In this document: positions 9,475 through 18,670 of the stretch, piece after piece
Layout of the letters: every line of letters starts with the position of its first letter
Numbering within the stretch: position 1 is the stretch's first letter
Origin: Clostridium beijerinckii HUN142
Lineage (GTDB): Bacteria; Bacillota; Clostridia; Clostridiales; Clostridiaceae
DNA length: 64,000 nucleotides
NCBI RefSeq assembly: GCF_000621745.1
Contig: NZ_JHXK01000008.1
Span: 62,001 to 126,000, forward strand
Reading direction: 5' to 3'
Translations under genes and position numbers: made by a program
The notes under the pieces: model-generated
The model's input: only the letters and a program-made list of their open reading frames with translations
Told to the model about the DNA's origin: nothing
The model's database searches: none

Positions 9475-10149
9475 TTATTTTGCACCATATTGTTTGTAAT
9501 ATTCGTCAATTCTACTTTTAACTTCGTCTGTTATAAGTATAGTTCCGTTAATTTCTTTGTTGTACAAGTATTCTATAACTTCCGCCATTGTGACTATAGC
9601 ACAAGTTTTAAATCCGAATTTTTCTCTAATTTCGGCTAAGGCCGATTGCTCTCCCTGACCTCTTTCCATTCTGTCTACAGATATTATAAGACCTTTAACA
9701 TTGACATCTGCTTGGCTTTTTAAGATAGGCATAGTTTCATAAATTGAAGTTCCTGCTGTTGTAACATCTTCAACTATTAGTACTTTATCTCCATCATTTA
9801 ATTTACTTCCTAAAAGAATTCCTGTATCTCCATGATCCTTTACTTCTTTTCTGTTTGAGCAATATCTTACATCAATATCAAACGAGCTAGACAACGCAAT
9901 AGATGTTGTAACACTTAGCGGAATCCCTTTATATGCTGGTCCAAATAATACATCATAATCGTCTGCAAAGTTTTCTTTTATTGCTTCTGCATAAAATTCT
10001 CCAAGTCTTTTTAACTGGTTTCCTGTTTGATAGTTACCTGTATTAACGAAGAACGGAGTCTTTCTTCCACTCTTAGTAACAAAATCTCCGAATGTTAGTA
10101 CTCCACATTCTATCATGAAATCAATAAACTCTTTTTTATATGCCTTCAT
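9475..10149 (-). CDS. pyrE: Orotate phosphoribosyltransferase
   Basis: Converts orotate and PRPP to OMP in pyrimidine synthesis. The 224-residue product contains the PRPP-binding loop VLIVEDVTTAGTSIYE and the pocket segment DVLFGPAYKGIPL. It is the last gene of the pyrB-I-C-F-K-D-E cluster, 99 bases after pyrD. GGAGG lies 8 bases before the ATG. Confidence 0.96.
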   Translation of the reverse strand: MKAYKKEFIDFMIECGVLTFGDFVTKSGRKTPFFVNTGNYQTGNQLKRLGEFYAEAIKENFADDYDVLFGPAYKGIPLSVTTSIALSSSFDIDVRYCSNRKEVKDHGDTGILLGSKLNDGDKVLIVEDVTTAGTSIYETMPILKSQADVNVKGLIISVDRMERGQGEQSALAEIREKFGFKTCAIVTMAEVIEYLYNKEINGTILITDEVKSRIDEYYKQYGAK

Positions 10150-10248
10150 TTAAAATTCCTCCAATATGTATTTTATACTGATTATTTATTAAAACTCAAT
10201 TATCAGTTATTAATTTTTCACTGTTTGACATTAAGATCTATAATTAAT

Positions 10249-11145
10249 TCATATTATTCCTACAATCTCATTAATATCCTTAATTCCTTGTTCTTTTAAG
10301 AAACTTTCCATTTCCTCAATTATTTCTTTACCTGCCATAGGATTCACAAAATTAATTGTTCCTATTTGCACCGCGCTAGCTCCTGCCATCATAAATTCTA
10401 TAGCATCTTTACCACTTGATATCCCGCCAAGTCCTATCACTGGAATATCTACTGCTTTAGCTACTTCATAAACCATTCTAAGAGCTATAGGCTTCACAGC
10501 TGGTCCCGAAAGACCTGCAGTAACATTATTAAATACCGGCTTTCTCTTATATACATCTATTGCCATTCCCTTTAATGTATTTATTAACGAAATAGAATCC
10601 GCTCCTGCTTCCTGGCACTTTAAAGCCATATCTACTATGTCTTCTGCATTAGGAGATAACTTAACCATTAATGGCTTCTTAGTCATAGCTTTAATTTCTT
10701 TAACCACATCATATGCTACTTTTGATTTTATTCCAAAGGCCATACCACCATGTTTTACATTGGGGCAAGAAATATTAAGTTCGATCATGTCAACATCACT
10801 ATTATCAATTTTACTTATAGCAGCTTCATAATCTTCTAAGCAGCCTCCACCAATATTGGCTATAATATTAGTTCCGTACTTTCTCATTTTAGGAAGCTCA
10901 TTTTCTATGAATGAATCTATTCCTGGATTTTGTAGCCCAACTGAATTCATCATTCCCGATGGAGTCTCATATACTCTTATTCCTTCATTACCTTGTTTAG
11001 GGTTTATTGTAAGTCCCTTAGAAGATATTCCTCCAAGAATCCCAACATCATAAAAATTATTAAACTCTTCACCAAAACCAAAGGTTCCTGATGCAGCTAT
11101 TACAGGATTTTTAAATTCTAAATTATTAATAGTTACTTTCATCAT
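10249..11145 (-). CDS. pyrD: Dihydroorotate dehydrogenase B, catalytic subunit
   Basis: Class 1B FMN enzyme that oxidises dihydroorotate to orotate with NAD+ through its partner PyrK. The 298-residue product has the FMN-binding segments [12 protein letters not shown] and [19 protein letters not shown]. The active-site block [11 protein letters not shown] contains the catalytic Cys typical of class 1 enzymes. It starts 21 bases downstream of pyrK, which supports the heterotetramer assignment. Two adjacent ATG codons follow AAAGGAGG, so the start may be one codon later. Confidence 0.97.
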   Translation of the reverse strand: MMKVTINNLEFKNPVIAASGTFGFGEEFNNFYDVGILGGISSKGLTINPKQGNEGIRVYETPSGMMNSVGLQNPGIDSFIENELPKMRKYGTNIIANIGGGCLEDYEAAISKIDNSDVDMIELNISCPNVKHGGMAFGIKSKVAYDVVKEIKAMTKKPLMVKLSPNAEDIVDMALKCQEAGADSISLINTLKGMAIDVYKRKPVFNNVTAGLSGPAVKPIALRMVYEVAKAVDIPVIGLGGISSGKDAIEFMMAGASAVQIGTINFVNPMAGKEIIEEMESFLKEQGIKDINEIVGII

Positions 11146-11166
11146 ATTATTTTCCTCCTTTGGTTG

Positions 11167-11910
11167 TTATAATTCAACATGGTATCCATCAAATATCGGA
11201 CCATCTTTGCAAGTTCTCTTATGACCATCTTTTGTTTTACAAGTACATACTAAACATGCACCTACTCCGCATGCCATATGTTTTTCCATAGATACATATA
11301 CAGCCACATTCTTTTCTTTACACATTTCTATAACCTTTTTCATCATGATTTCTGGTCCACAGCATAAAACTGTATCATAATCTTCCGGTTTTAAAATATC
11401 TGTAACAAATCCTTTATGTCCATGCTTTCCTGTGTTTGTAGATATGCAAACTTCATTTACATATTCTTTTAACTCATCTATTAAGTAAACATCATCTCTA
11501 AACCCTACATATATGTCTATTTTTTGATCTGGATTTCTCTTTCTTAGTTTTTTTGCGAGTTCCAGCATTGGCGCTGTTCCTATTCCACCCGAAACTAATG
11601 CTACCTTGTTATACTCTTTTTCTAAATCAAACCCATTTCCAAGAGGCCCTGTTAAGCTTATTTGATCATCTTCTTTAAGTTTTGTAAATTCCTTAGTTCC
11701 GTTTCCTACAACTGCATATAAAAATGTTAGTGTATTTTCAGATTTTTCGCATATACTTATTGGTCTTGGCAAAAATGTAGTACCATTTAGTTTTAACATA
11801 TAAAACTGGCCTGCCTTTATTTCTGCATCATCTTCAACTACTAATTTATATATATCTTTTGAGATTTCTTCATTTGAAATCACTTTTGCATTTCTGTAAG
11901 TTATAGCCAT
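11167..11910 (-). CDS. pyrK: Dihydroorotate dehydrogenase B, electron transfer subunit
   Basis: FAD and 2Fe-2S subunit that carries electrons from PyrD's FMN to NAD+. The 247-residue product has the FAD motif RPISIC (around residue 50) and the NAD-binding stretch VSGGIGTAPML. The C-terminal cysteine cluster, ACGVGACLVCTC followed by a Cys 12 residues on, binds the 2Fe-2S centre. GGAGG precedes the ATG. It sits between pyrF and pyrD, the usual order in Firmicutes. Confidence 0.97.
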   Translation of the reverse strand: MAITYRNAKVISNEEISKDIYKLVVEDDAEIKAGQFYMLKLNGTTFLPRPISICEKSENTLTFLYAVVGNGTKEFTKLKEDDQISLTGPLGNGFDLEKEYNKVALVSGGIGTAPMLELAKKLRKRNPDQKIDIYVGFRDDVYLIDELKEYVNEVCISTNTGKHGHKGFVTDILKPEDYDTVLCCGPEIMMKKVIEMCKEKNVAVYVSMEKHMACGVGACLVCTCKTKDGHKRTCKDGPIFDGYHVEL

Positions 11911-11945
11911 AACTATGCCTCCTTAAGTTATCTTTAATGTAATAT

Positions 11946-12818
11946 TTATACGTTCTTCACTGCTTCCCTTATCGCATCTCGCATCTTAATAGCTTCTTCT
12001 CTAGCGCATAGTGCAAACTCTTTTTCCCTATTTTCTTTTTTATAAGCAAGTAGTATTCCTCTTGATGAGTTTACAACTCCACCATTTCCATTGTTTAAGT
12101 ATAGTGCAACATCCTCAGCTTTCCCACCTTGCGCACCATATCCTGGTATTAAGAAAAACATATTGCTATAGTTTGATCTTATTTTCTTTCCTTCTTCAAC
12201 ATGAGTGCATCCAATAACACCGCCAATTGCAGTATATCCGCACTTTCCTGTATAGTTTTTCCCCATTTCAGTTATCTTATCTGCTACAACTTCGTAAACT
12301 TTTTTACTTTCAGTAGTATCTAAATACTCGATATCTTCTGCACCTGGATTTGAAGTTCTGACTAAGCTAAATACACCTTTGCCGCTTTTTTCTAGATAAG
12401 GTATATATGGCTCGATACTATCCATTCCCATATAAGGACTTAGTGTTATAAAATCTGCTTCAAAGTCTCCTTCAAAATGAGCCTTTGCATACATAGTTGC
12501 TGTTGCTGCTATATCGCCTCTTTTGATATCAGCTATTATAATTTCATCTTTTTCTCTCAAATATTCTAAAGTCTTTTTGTATGCAATTAATCCTTCAAGT
12601 CCTAAAGCTTCATAGTAAGCAATTTGCACCTTAAAACATGCAGATACATCCCACGTCGCATCTATTATTTGCTTATTGAATTCAAATATAGCTTCACTCT
12701 CAGTTCTACCTTCTTTTATATAATCTGGAACATAGCTTAATGCAGTATCTAAACCTACACAAACCACTCCTCTTTTTTCAACCCTATTGTATAACTTATC
12801 AATTATGTAACTTGTCAT
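11946..12818 (-). CDS. pyrF: Orotidine 5'-phosphate decarboxylase (type 2)
   Basis: Makes UMP from OMP. The product is 290 residues from the start chosen here and belongs to the longer PyrF subfamily 2. The catalytic Lys/Asp motif is ADIKRGDIAATA, and the N-terminal substrate loop is CVGLDTAL. The frame stays open for 33 codons upstream. The ATG at 12818 is preferred because AAGGGAG lies 7 bases before it and family homology begins there. The 219-base gap to pyrC contains nothing recognised apart from a short GTGCACTGAATTC-like patch at about 12840-12860. Confidence 0.95.
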   Translation of the reverse strand: MTSYIIDKLYNRVEKRGVVCVGLDTALSYVPDYIKEGRTESEAIFEFNKQIIDATWDVSACFKVQIAYYEALGLEGLIAYKKTLEYLREKDEIIIADIKRGDIAATATMYAKAHFEGDFEADFITLSPYMGMDSIEPYIPYLEKSGKGVFSLVRTSNPGAEDIEYLDTTESKKVYEVVADKITEMGKNYTGKCGYTAIGGVIGCTHVEEGKKIRSNYSNMFFLIPGYGAQGGKAEDVALYLNNGNGGVVNSSRGILLAYKKENREKEFALCAREEAIKMRDAIREAVKNV

Positions 12819-13037
12819 TTCAAATCTCCCTTCAACCCTATTCAGTGCACAGTCAGAATTCAGTATGAATTTCCTTATGAACTCATATCTTATAATTTTC
12901 TTAATTACGTTCTCCATTTTCTTCTTATGATAATATTTGAGTCTCGCTTAAAAATTCTTTATTTTATATGTTTATTATTTTTCTAATTTATAATTATGGC
13001 TTCACATAAAGGTTCTTTATTGCGCTCTGAGTTTTTT

Positions 13038-14234
13038 CTAATGTGTATACTTAACTTCTCCACCTTTTATTGTCATGAGAACTTCGCCATAGAATTCCAT
13101 ACCTGTAAATGGTGTATTTCTTCCCTTTGATGCAAATTCCTCTGGATTCACTGTTAAGCATTTATTAACATCAACCAGTACTAAATCGCCTTCTACTCCA
13201 ATGCTGATTTTTCCTTTATTCATTCCTAATAGCTTTGCAGGATTATAAGACATTAGCTCACTTAATTTATTTAAAGATATATTATTCTCTCTAACTAATT
13301 TTGTATAGCAAATTGAAAATGCAGTTTCGATTCCAATCATTCCAGGAGAACCTTTCATCTTTTCTTCTGCTGTATGTGGTGCATGATCAGTTCCTATTGT
13401 ATCGACCATACCTAATTTTATCGCATTTATTATCGCATCTACGTCCTCTTTTTCTCTAATTGGAGGATTTACTCTATAATCATTTATATCTCTTGTTAGC
13501 GCAATATGATGAGGAGTAACTTCTAATGTTATATTTGCACCGCTCATTTTTCCATCAATTATACATTTTATCGCTTCTTTTGTGCTGACATGACACATAT
13601 GCAATCTAGCTTTGCTTAACTTAGCTAATTCTACATCTCTTATTGTCATCATATTCTCAGCTATTCTCATATCTACTTTTGAGAATTCAGAACTTTCAGC
13701 ATGCGACATTATAACCCAGTTATTCTTCTTAGCTATTTCCATTGCTTCAAGCATTGTATTAGAGTTTGATACCCCAACTCCATCATCTGAAATTGCTTTA
13801 ATTTCCTTGTCACCTGAAAGTTCTTCTAAATGACTTAATGTTACTCCATCAAAGTTCTTTGTTACTGATAAACATTGGTGAATATCTATTAAATTAATTT
13901 CTTTAGATTTATTTCTTACATACTCTAGAATCTTTTTTGATGAACATATTGGATTTGTATTTGCCATAAGGCAGACTCCTGTATAACCACCTTTTAGTGC
14001 TGCTCTAGATCCCGTTTGAATATCTTCTTTCCATGTAAGACCTGGGTCTCTAAAATGTGCATGTGTATCTATAAATGATGGCATCAAAATCTTTCCTTCA
14101 CACTCAATAGTTTCTACATCCTTCTTAAAGATCTTTTGCCCTATTTCTTCAATTATTCCATCCTTGATATAAATGTCCCCTATAAAATCTTGAGTTACAT
14201 CTACTATCCTCGCATTTTTAATCAACAGTTCCAT
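13038..14234 (-). CDS. pyrC: Dihydroorotase (class I)
   Basis: Zinc amidohydrolase that closes carbamoyl aspartate to dihydroorotate. The 398-residue product has the metal motif [10 protein letters not shown] near residue 56, MSHAESS and MCHVSTK as further histidine ligands, and GTDHAPHT near residue 280 with the catalytic Asp. AGGAGG precedes the ATG. It lies 19 bases after pyrI, so co-transcription with pyrBI is likely. It is somewhat shorter than the usual ~425 residues but appears complete. Confidence 0.96.
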   Translation of the reverse strand: MELLIKNARIVDVTQDFIGDIYIKDGIIEEIGQKIFKKDVETIECEGKILMPSFIDTHAHFRDPGLTWKEDIQTGSRAALKGGYTGVCLMANTNPICSSKKILEYVRNKSKEINLIDIHQCLSVTKNFDGVTLSHLEELSGDKEIKAISDDGVGVSNSNTMLEAMEIAKKNNWVIMSHAESSEFSKVDMRIAENMMTIRDVELAKLSKARLHMCHVSTKEAIKCIIDGKMSGANITLEVTPHHIALTRDINDYRVNPPIREKEDVDAIINAIKLGMVDTIGTDHAPHTAEEKMKGSPGMIGIETAFSICYTKLVRENNISLNKLSELMSYNPAKLLGMNKGKISIGVEGDLVLVDVNKCLTVNPEEFASKGRNTPFTGMEFYGEVLMTIKGGEVKYTH

Positions 14235-14253
14235 ACAACACCTCCTAATTCTC

Positions 14254-14685
14254 TTAAATTTCTGAAAGCTTTGTTATCTCATCGCAATATTCACATCTAT
14301 ATCTTCCATTCCCTTTATCTACTAAAACAAAAGAATGAGGTACATACTCTTCCTGACTAGTTATACAGCTTGGATTTTTGCACTTTATTATATTTTCTAC
14401 TTTATCAGGCAACGTTGGCGTAACTTTATTTATTATTATTTCATCCTTTACTTCACAAATTGTTATTGTAGGTGAAAGCAGCCCTAAGACCGTATAATCA
14501 AGTTCAAAACAGTTTTCTATCTTAATTATGTCTTTCTTTCCAAGCTTCTTACTATCTGCATTAATTATCAGAGCAACACTACAATCGTTAGTGTCTAATT
14601 CTAAGTACTTAAATATCTTAACTCCAACTCCAGCTTGGATATGGTCAATTACTATTCCATTCTTAATACTTGTTATTTCAAGCAT
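14254..14685 (-). CDS. pyrI: Aspartate carbamoyltransferase regulatory subunit
   Basis: Allosteric nucleotide-binding subunit that pairs with PyrB. The 143-residue product has the expected N-terminal nucleotide domain and C-terminal zinc domain, with the four cysteines in CKNPSC and CEYC. Its ATG lies one base after the pyrB stop, and its ribosome binding site, a run of G, is inside the last pyrB codons, so translation is coupled. Its presence implies an enteric-type, nucleotide-regulated ATCase rather than the unregulated Bacillus type. Confidence 0.96.
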   Translation of the reverse strand: MLEITSIKNGIVIDHIQAGVGVKIFKYLELDTNDCSVALIINADSKKLGKKDIIKIENCFELDYTVLGLLSPTITICEVKDEIIINKVTPTLPDKVENIIKCKNPSCITSQEEYVPHSFVLVDKGNGRYRCEYCDEITKLSEI

Positions 14686-14686
14686 C

Positions 14687-15613
14687 TTACATCCCCCCCA
14701 AAAGCTTAATCATTAACGCCATTCTTACATACATTCCGTATTCGGCTTGCTTAAAGTATGAAGCTCTTTTATCTTCATCTACTTCATAAGCAATTTCATT
14801 TACCCTTGGCAGTGGGTGCATTACTATCATATCGTCTTTAGCTAGATCCATTTTCGCTCTGTCTAATATATAACTATCTCTTAGTCTTAAATACTCTTCT
14901 TCATTAAAGAATCTTTCTTTTTGAACTCTTGTCATGTATAGAATATCTAACTTATCAATTACATCTTCTAATTTTTCTACTTCTATATATTCAATATTAT
15001 TCTTCTCTAATATTTCTTCTCTTATATATTGTGGTATTGCTAATTCTTTTGGTGATATTAACACAAATTTATTATTATTGTATCTAGACATTGCTTTTAT
15101 AAGCGAGTGTACTGTCCTTCCAAATTTTAAGTCACCACAAATTCCGATCCTGTGGTTATTTAAACCGCTTTTTAAACTTGTAATCGTAAGTAAATCCGCT
15201 AAAGTTTGAGTTGGATGTTGATGCCCACCATCTCCAGCATTAATTATTGGAACATTAGAATAGATACTTGCAACTTTTGCTGCACCTTCTTTTGGATGTC
15301 TCATTGTTATTATATCTGAATATATTGACACCATTTTAATTGTGTCAGCTAAAGTTTCTCCTTTAGAAATTGATGTTGAATTTGGTTCTGAAAACCCGAG
15401 AATTTTACCACCAAGTCTCATCATTGCAGCTTCAAAGCTCAATCTTGTTCTTGTACTTGGTTCATAAAATAATGTAGCTAAAATTTTCCCATCACAAATA
15501 TGAGAAAATTCCTTTGGATGTGCTATTATTTGATGTGCTAAATTGAATATTTCATCTAATTCCTCTACTGTAAAATCCATAGGTTCTATTAGATGTTTAA
15601 TATCTTTTATCAT
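14687..15613 (-). CDS. pyrB: Aspartate carbamoyltransferase catalytic subunit
   Basis: Condenses carbamoyl phosphate and aspartate, the first committed step of pyrimidine synthesis. The 308-residue product carries the carbamoyl phosphate motif [13 protein letters not shown] (near residue 50), the HPTQTLADL block and the aspartate-binding HPLPR segment. The ATG is preceded by AAGGAGTGAT. It is the first gene of the operon, about 400 bases after the predicted promoter. The intervening leader carries an attenuator and a second hairpin close to the ribosome binding site. Confidence 0.97.
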   Translation of the reverse strand: MIKDIKHLIEPMDFTVEELDEIFNLAHQIIAHPKEFSHICDGKILATLFYEPSTRTRLSFEAAMMRLGGKILGFSEPNSTSISKGETLADTIKMVSIYSDIITMRHPKEGAAKVASIYSNVPIINAGDGGHQHPTQTLADLLTITSLKSGLNNHRIGICGDLKFGRTVHSLIKAMSRYNNNKFVLISPKELAIPQYIREEILEKNNIEYIEVEKLEDVIDKLDILYMTRVQKERFFNEEEYLRLRDSYILDRAKMDLAKDDMIVMHPLPRVNEIAYEVDEDKRASYFKQAEYGMYVRMALMIKLLGGM

Positions 15614-15630
15614 TTTATTATCACTCCTTC

Positions 15631-15648
15631 TTAACCTCTCTGTGTTAA
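15631..15648 (-). promoter_or_regulatory. Second CAGAGA hairpin just upstream of the pyrB ribosome binding site
   Basis: On the minus strand the sequence TTAACA-CAGAGA-GGTTAA agrees with the PyrR-binding loop consensus (ARUCC-N-G-N-GAGGYU) at 12 of 14 positions. The closing pair would be A-G, so binding is less certain than at the upstream site. It lies about 18 bases before the pyrB start and could act on translation. Confidence 0.45.
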
Positions 15649-15660
15649 TTTAAAGGGAAA

Positions 15661-15875
15661 AATTATATAATACTATATAAGGACAAAATCGTAGGCGACT
15701 GTGGAGCCGGAGATTTTTTTACGCATCTGCCTTTTCGAACGCATGTGAGAAAAATCTGCACATCAGAATTGGCAGCTATGCTGCATATAAGAACATTTTA
15801 TGCAGGCGAATATATTTTCTTTTTTATTCTCTTTTAAAAGCCAACCTTCTAAATCAGCCTTTCTTATAAGTTATC
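15661..15875 (-). repeat. Repeat-like insertion inside the pyr leader
   Basis: The 15808-15840 part is nearly identical to 44309-44341 (two transitions in about 32 bases), and similarity continues for 30 more bases. On the minus strand the shared part reads as ..LKENKKENIF in both copies, and both transitions are synonymous. Another stretch, 15664-15750, is stop-free and reads ..RKKISGSTVAYDFVLI. No start codon is visible. Local hairpins CTGCATA/TATGCAG and AAAATC..GGC/GCC..GATTTT are present. It looks like a decayed or dispersed element. Confidence 0.45.
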
Positions 15876-15908
15876 CACAGATTATCCAACAATATAATTT
15901 CCTAGAGA

Positions 15909-15940
15909 ATAAAAAAACCTTCCTTAAAATAAAGGAAGGC
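15909..15940 (-). terminator. pyr operon leader attenuator terminator
   Basis: Minus-strand hairpin CCTTCCTT (15939-15932) / AAGGAAGG (15925-15918) followed by seven T's. It lies between the predicted promoter and pyrB, so it should stop the operon transcript unless the upstream antiterminator forms. Confidence 0.85.
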
Positions 15941-15971
15941 ATAATAATCCTAGATGATTGGTATTATATAA

Positions 15972-16005
15972 CTTCCTTATTGATTTCTCTGAATCAAATT
16001 AAAGG
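15972..16005 (-). promoter_or_regulatory. PyrR-type anti-antiterminator and antiterminator in the pyr leader
   Basis: On the minus strand a hairpin at 16005-15975 has a CAGAGA hexaloop closed by GAUU/AAUC and extended by UU/AA and CCUU/AAGG. The hexaloop is the PyrR-binding signature; the stem keeps pairing with different bases from the usual AGUC/GGCU. The following AAUAAGGAAG (15981-15972) can pair with CUUCCUUUAUU in the 5' arm of the terminator with one bulged U, forming an antiterminator. The hairpin and the antiterminator share AAUAAGG, so they exclude each other. This is the PyrR attenuation layout: UMP-loaded PyrR would favour termination. Confidence 0.75.
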
Positions 16006-16019
16006 TTATTCTTTGTGTA

Positions 16020-16048
16020 AGAATAACATTTCTTTGAGGTTGTGTCAA
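16020..16048 (-). promoter_or_regulatory. Predicted pyr operon promoter
   Basis: Minus strand TTGACA (16048-16043), 17-base spacer, TATTCT (16025-16020). Transcription would begin near 16012, a few bases before the attenuator hairpin. Confidence 0.75.
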
Positions 16049-16107
16049 TAAAAATTATTTTATAAAAAATTCAACTAAATTAGTTCAAATTTTAATTCTG
16101 TTATAAA

Positions 16108-16135
16108 AATAACTCCTAGTTTTCTAGGAGTTATT
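16108..16135 (-). terminator. Terminator downstream of the beta-lactamase-like gene
   Basis: Perfect 12-bp arms AATAACTCCTAG/CTAGGAGTTATT with a 4-base loop, immediately after the stop codon at 16146. The short T-run is within the arm. Confidence 0.75.
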
Positions 16136-16145
16136 AATTATGTTT

Positions 16146-16922
16146 CTAAAAGTTGTTTATTATGTTATCCCACATCATTTTTCCACATTTAGCAAGAGTA
16201 ACTGTTCCATAAACACTATTAGGAATTCCCATTGAGAGAACAGTAAATGTAAATGATCCTTTTGGTGAGTGGATCAAAGCTGTATCGTTTTCAACACTAG
16301 CCTTATCTCCTGTCTTACTTGATATTTCATATTTTAAATCATCAGGTATATAAAGAGCTAATTTGTTTTTCATTTGTTGTCTTTGTAATATATCCATAAG
16401 CATTTTGCTATTTTTCTCATCTAAAAAGTTTGAATTATATAAGTGTTTCCATATTTTTGATAAATCTAATGCACTTGTTATATTTTCAATTCCATTACTT
16501 ACGGCTCTTTCATCTGAAGTTTTTCTATTTAATCTGGTATTTTTTAATCCTTGTGCTTCTATATCATCATTTATCTTATCAATACCAACTATATCTATAA
16601 GTTTGTTTGCTGCAGTATTATCACTTTGTATAAGCATTGCAACTAATAATTCAAATATAGTATACTCTCTATTATCAAATTCATGGAGTATTCCTGTTCC
16701 ATAAACTTTATCTTCTTCTTCAATTTTTATTTTATCTAAAAATGTGCTGTTTCCTTCTTGAACATGCTTTATTATAGATACTGCTATTGGCAGTTTCATA
16801 CAACCTGCACTTGTCATCTGAACATTTTCATTGTATCCATAACTAAAACCACTTTCTAAATCCTCAAAGAAAAATGAATATGTTCCTATTCTGGACTCTA
16901 AATATCTTTTTATTTCTTTCAT
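16146..16922 (-). CDS. Beta-lactamase-fold protein lacking the catalytic serine
   Basis: 258 residues with the class A serine beta-lactamase/transpeptidase fold but no signal peptide, so probably cytoplasmic. Two of three active-site motifs are intact: SDN at residues 100-102 and KTG at 203-205. The first motif, normally SxxK, reads Gly40-Cys41-Met42-Lys43, so the nucleophilic serine is replaced by glycine; I re-read the codons (GGT TGT ATG AAA). It may be a non-catalytic relative, or Cys41 may have taken over. Conserved binding-cleft residues argue against simple decay. The ATG at 16922 is chosen over an upstream GTG because GGTGGG lies before it. It follows pfkA by about 95 bases. Confidence 0.7.
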   Translation of the reverse strand: MKEIKRYLESRIGTYSFFFEDLESGFSYGYNENVQMTSAGCMKLPIAVSIIKHVQEGNSTFLDKIKIEEEDKVYGTGILHEFDNREYTIFELLVAMLIQSDNTAANKLIDIVGIDKINDDIEAQGLKNTRLNRKTSDERAVSNGIENITSALDLSKIWKHLYNSNFLDEKNSKMLMDILQRQQMKNKLALYIPDDLKYEISSKTGDKASVENDTALIHSPKGSFTFTVLSMGIPNSVYGTVTLAKCGKMMWDNIINNF

Positions 16923-16969
16923 AATACCCACCGCTTTCTAAAAATACTACTAAATGTCATTAGGTATCT

Positions 16970-17007
16970 TATGGGTACTAAATCATTAATATAATCTAGC
17001 ACCCATA
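16970..17007 (-). terminator. Possible hairpin after pfkA
   Basis: Arms TATGGGTGCTA and TTTAGTACCCATA pair over about 11 bp including one G-U, just after the pfkA stop. No U-tract follows, so termination is uncertain. Confidence 0.35.
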
Positions 17008-17016
17008 CTAAGTTAA

Positions 17017-18114
17017 CTAATCGGCAAATGATATACCTATTCTCTTGGCTACAGCTACTAATTCTCCATCTGGCTCTACTTTTTTGTTATTACCAATGAC
17101 ATTTTCTAAACTATCATAAGTAATTTCATTACCTTTTAAGCATACCATGCTTCCGAACTTACCTTTATTAATAAGCTCTACTGCTTCAACACCATACCTT
17201 GTTGATAATATTCTATCATATGTTGATGTGGTTCCACCTCTTTGAATATGACCAAGAACTGTACATCTAACTTCTCTATCCTTAACTAACTTTTCCAAAT
17301 CTGCAGCTATCTTGTTTCCAATGCCACCAAGCCTAATTGGATCTGGACTATCCTCAACTATCTTAGATACTATAACATCACCATTCTTAGGTTTTGCACC
17401 CTCTGCTACAACAATTATAGTAAATAACTTTCCATGTTTTTTTCTATCTTCAATCTTTTCTACAACTTTATTTATATCATATGGCAATTCAGGTAAAAGT
17501 ATTACATCCGCTGAACCAGCTATTCCTGATTCTAACGCTATAAAACCTGCATTTCTTCCCATAACTTCTAAAATCATAATTCTATGATGAGATTCTGCAG
17601 TTGTATGCAGTCTATCCAACGCTTCCGTTGCTATACCTATAGCTGTATTAAAGCCAAACGTTACATCTGTTGACCCTAGATCATTATCTATAGTCTTTGG
17701 AACACCAATAACATTTACTCCCTTTCTCGAAAAATCTCTAGCTGATGTTAATGTTCCATCACCACCAACTACAACTAAAACGTCTACACCCTCTTTTTTT
17801 AAATTCTCAACTGCCACATCTGACACATCTTTTTTTACTATTTGACCATTTTCTTCTACTGAGTAATCAAACAAATTATCTTTATTTGAACTATAAAGAA
17901 TTGTTCCTCCTCTTGATATAAGGCCTGATACAGTTGCTAAATCTAATGAAATAAAATCATTGTTATATAATCCTCTGTAACCGAATTTATATCCAATAAC
18001 TTCACATCCATAATTTAAAATTGCTGATTTCGTTACTGCACTTATTACTGCATTTAAGCCTGGGCAATCTCCTCCTCCAGTTAATAGAGCTATCTTTTTA
18101 ATATCTTTGGACAT
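17017..18114 (-). CDS. pfkA: 6-phosphofructokinase (long form, Gly/Lys signature)
   Basis: Phosphorylates fructose 6-phosphate in glycolysis. The 365-residue product has the N-terminal nucleotide motif GGGDCPG (13-19), GGDGT (117-121), PKTIDND (139-145) and the sugar-phosphate motif MGRNAGFIAL. Gly in GGDGT is usual for ATP-dependent enzymes, whereas Lys140 in PKTIDND is usual for pyrophosphate-dependent enzymes and for a mixed clade that includes the ATP-using Streptomyces enzymes. The phosphoryl donor therefore cannot be read with certainty. It is about 45 residues longer than the standard clostridial PfkA, so it may be a second isozyme. GGGGG precedes the ATG. Confidence 0.9.
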   Translation of the reverse strand: MSKDIKKIALLTGGGDCPGLNAVISAVTKSAILNYGCEVIGYKFGYRGLYNNDFISLDLATVSGLISRGGTILYSSNKDNLFDYSVEENGQIVKKDVSDVAVENLKKEGVDVLVVVGGDGTLTSARDFSRKGVNVIGVPKTIDNDLGSTDVTFGFNTAIGIATEALDRLHTTAESHHRIMILEVMGRNAGFIALESGIAGSADVILLPELPYDINKVVEKIEDRKKHGKLFTIIVVAEGAKPKNGDVIVSKIVEDSPDPIRLGGIGNKIAADLEKLVKDREVRCTVLGHIQRGGTTSTYDRILSTRYGVEAVELINKGKFGSMVCLKGNEITYDSLENVIGNNKKVEPDGELVAVAKRIGISFAD

Positions 18115-18670
18115 CTTCTAATCCCCCTATACCATAATCTTCATTGGAAATTATCGTTCCGATTAAATTATCATTATTTTCTGACTATTTACTTAATGAT
18201 ATCACAAACTTTAATTTATGAAAAGTATTAATTTACAATATATTCATTCTTTAAATAAGAATTGAAATTTTTAATTTTAATATTTAGTTGTTTTTATCGA
18301 ATTTTCATTATTATTCCTAGGAATCTTAATCCGAATTTATTATTTTAAAATTTTTTTGAACTTTACCTACATTATTTACTATACCCAAACTTACATTAAG
18401 TATTATATTTTATAAATCAATATTTAGAAGTCTTATTTCTATTTTTATTAATAAATTCCGCATCCTATCAAATTTTAGCTTATAATTAACTTCTTACAAT
18501 AATTAATCTTAAATATACCCTTTATTTACATTTATCTTTAATTATATGCTTCAATTGAATTTCTATATTTTGGTCATAATCGAACTCTTAACCTATTTAA
18601 ATAACTATTATTTAAACACGCATATTTTATTTTTATCAGTTAATTTTAAAGATTTTTTTATTAATAAAAA
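18115..18670. other. AT-rich intergenic region with no recognised feature
   Basis: About 555 bases between pfkA and the uppP terminator, very AT-rich, with no open frame of credible coding character, no palindrome of note and no clear promoter beyond what pfkA must have. Confidence 0.6.
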
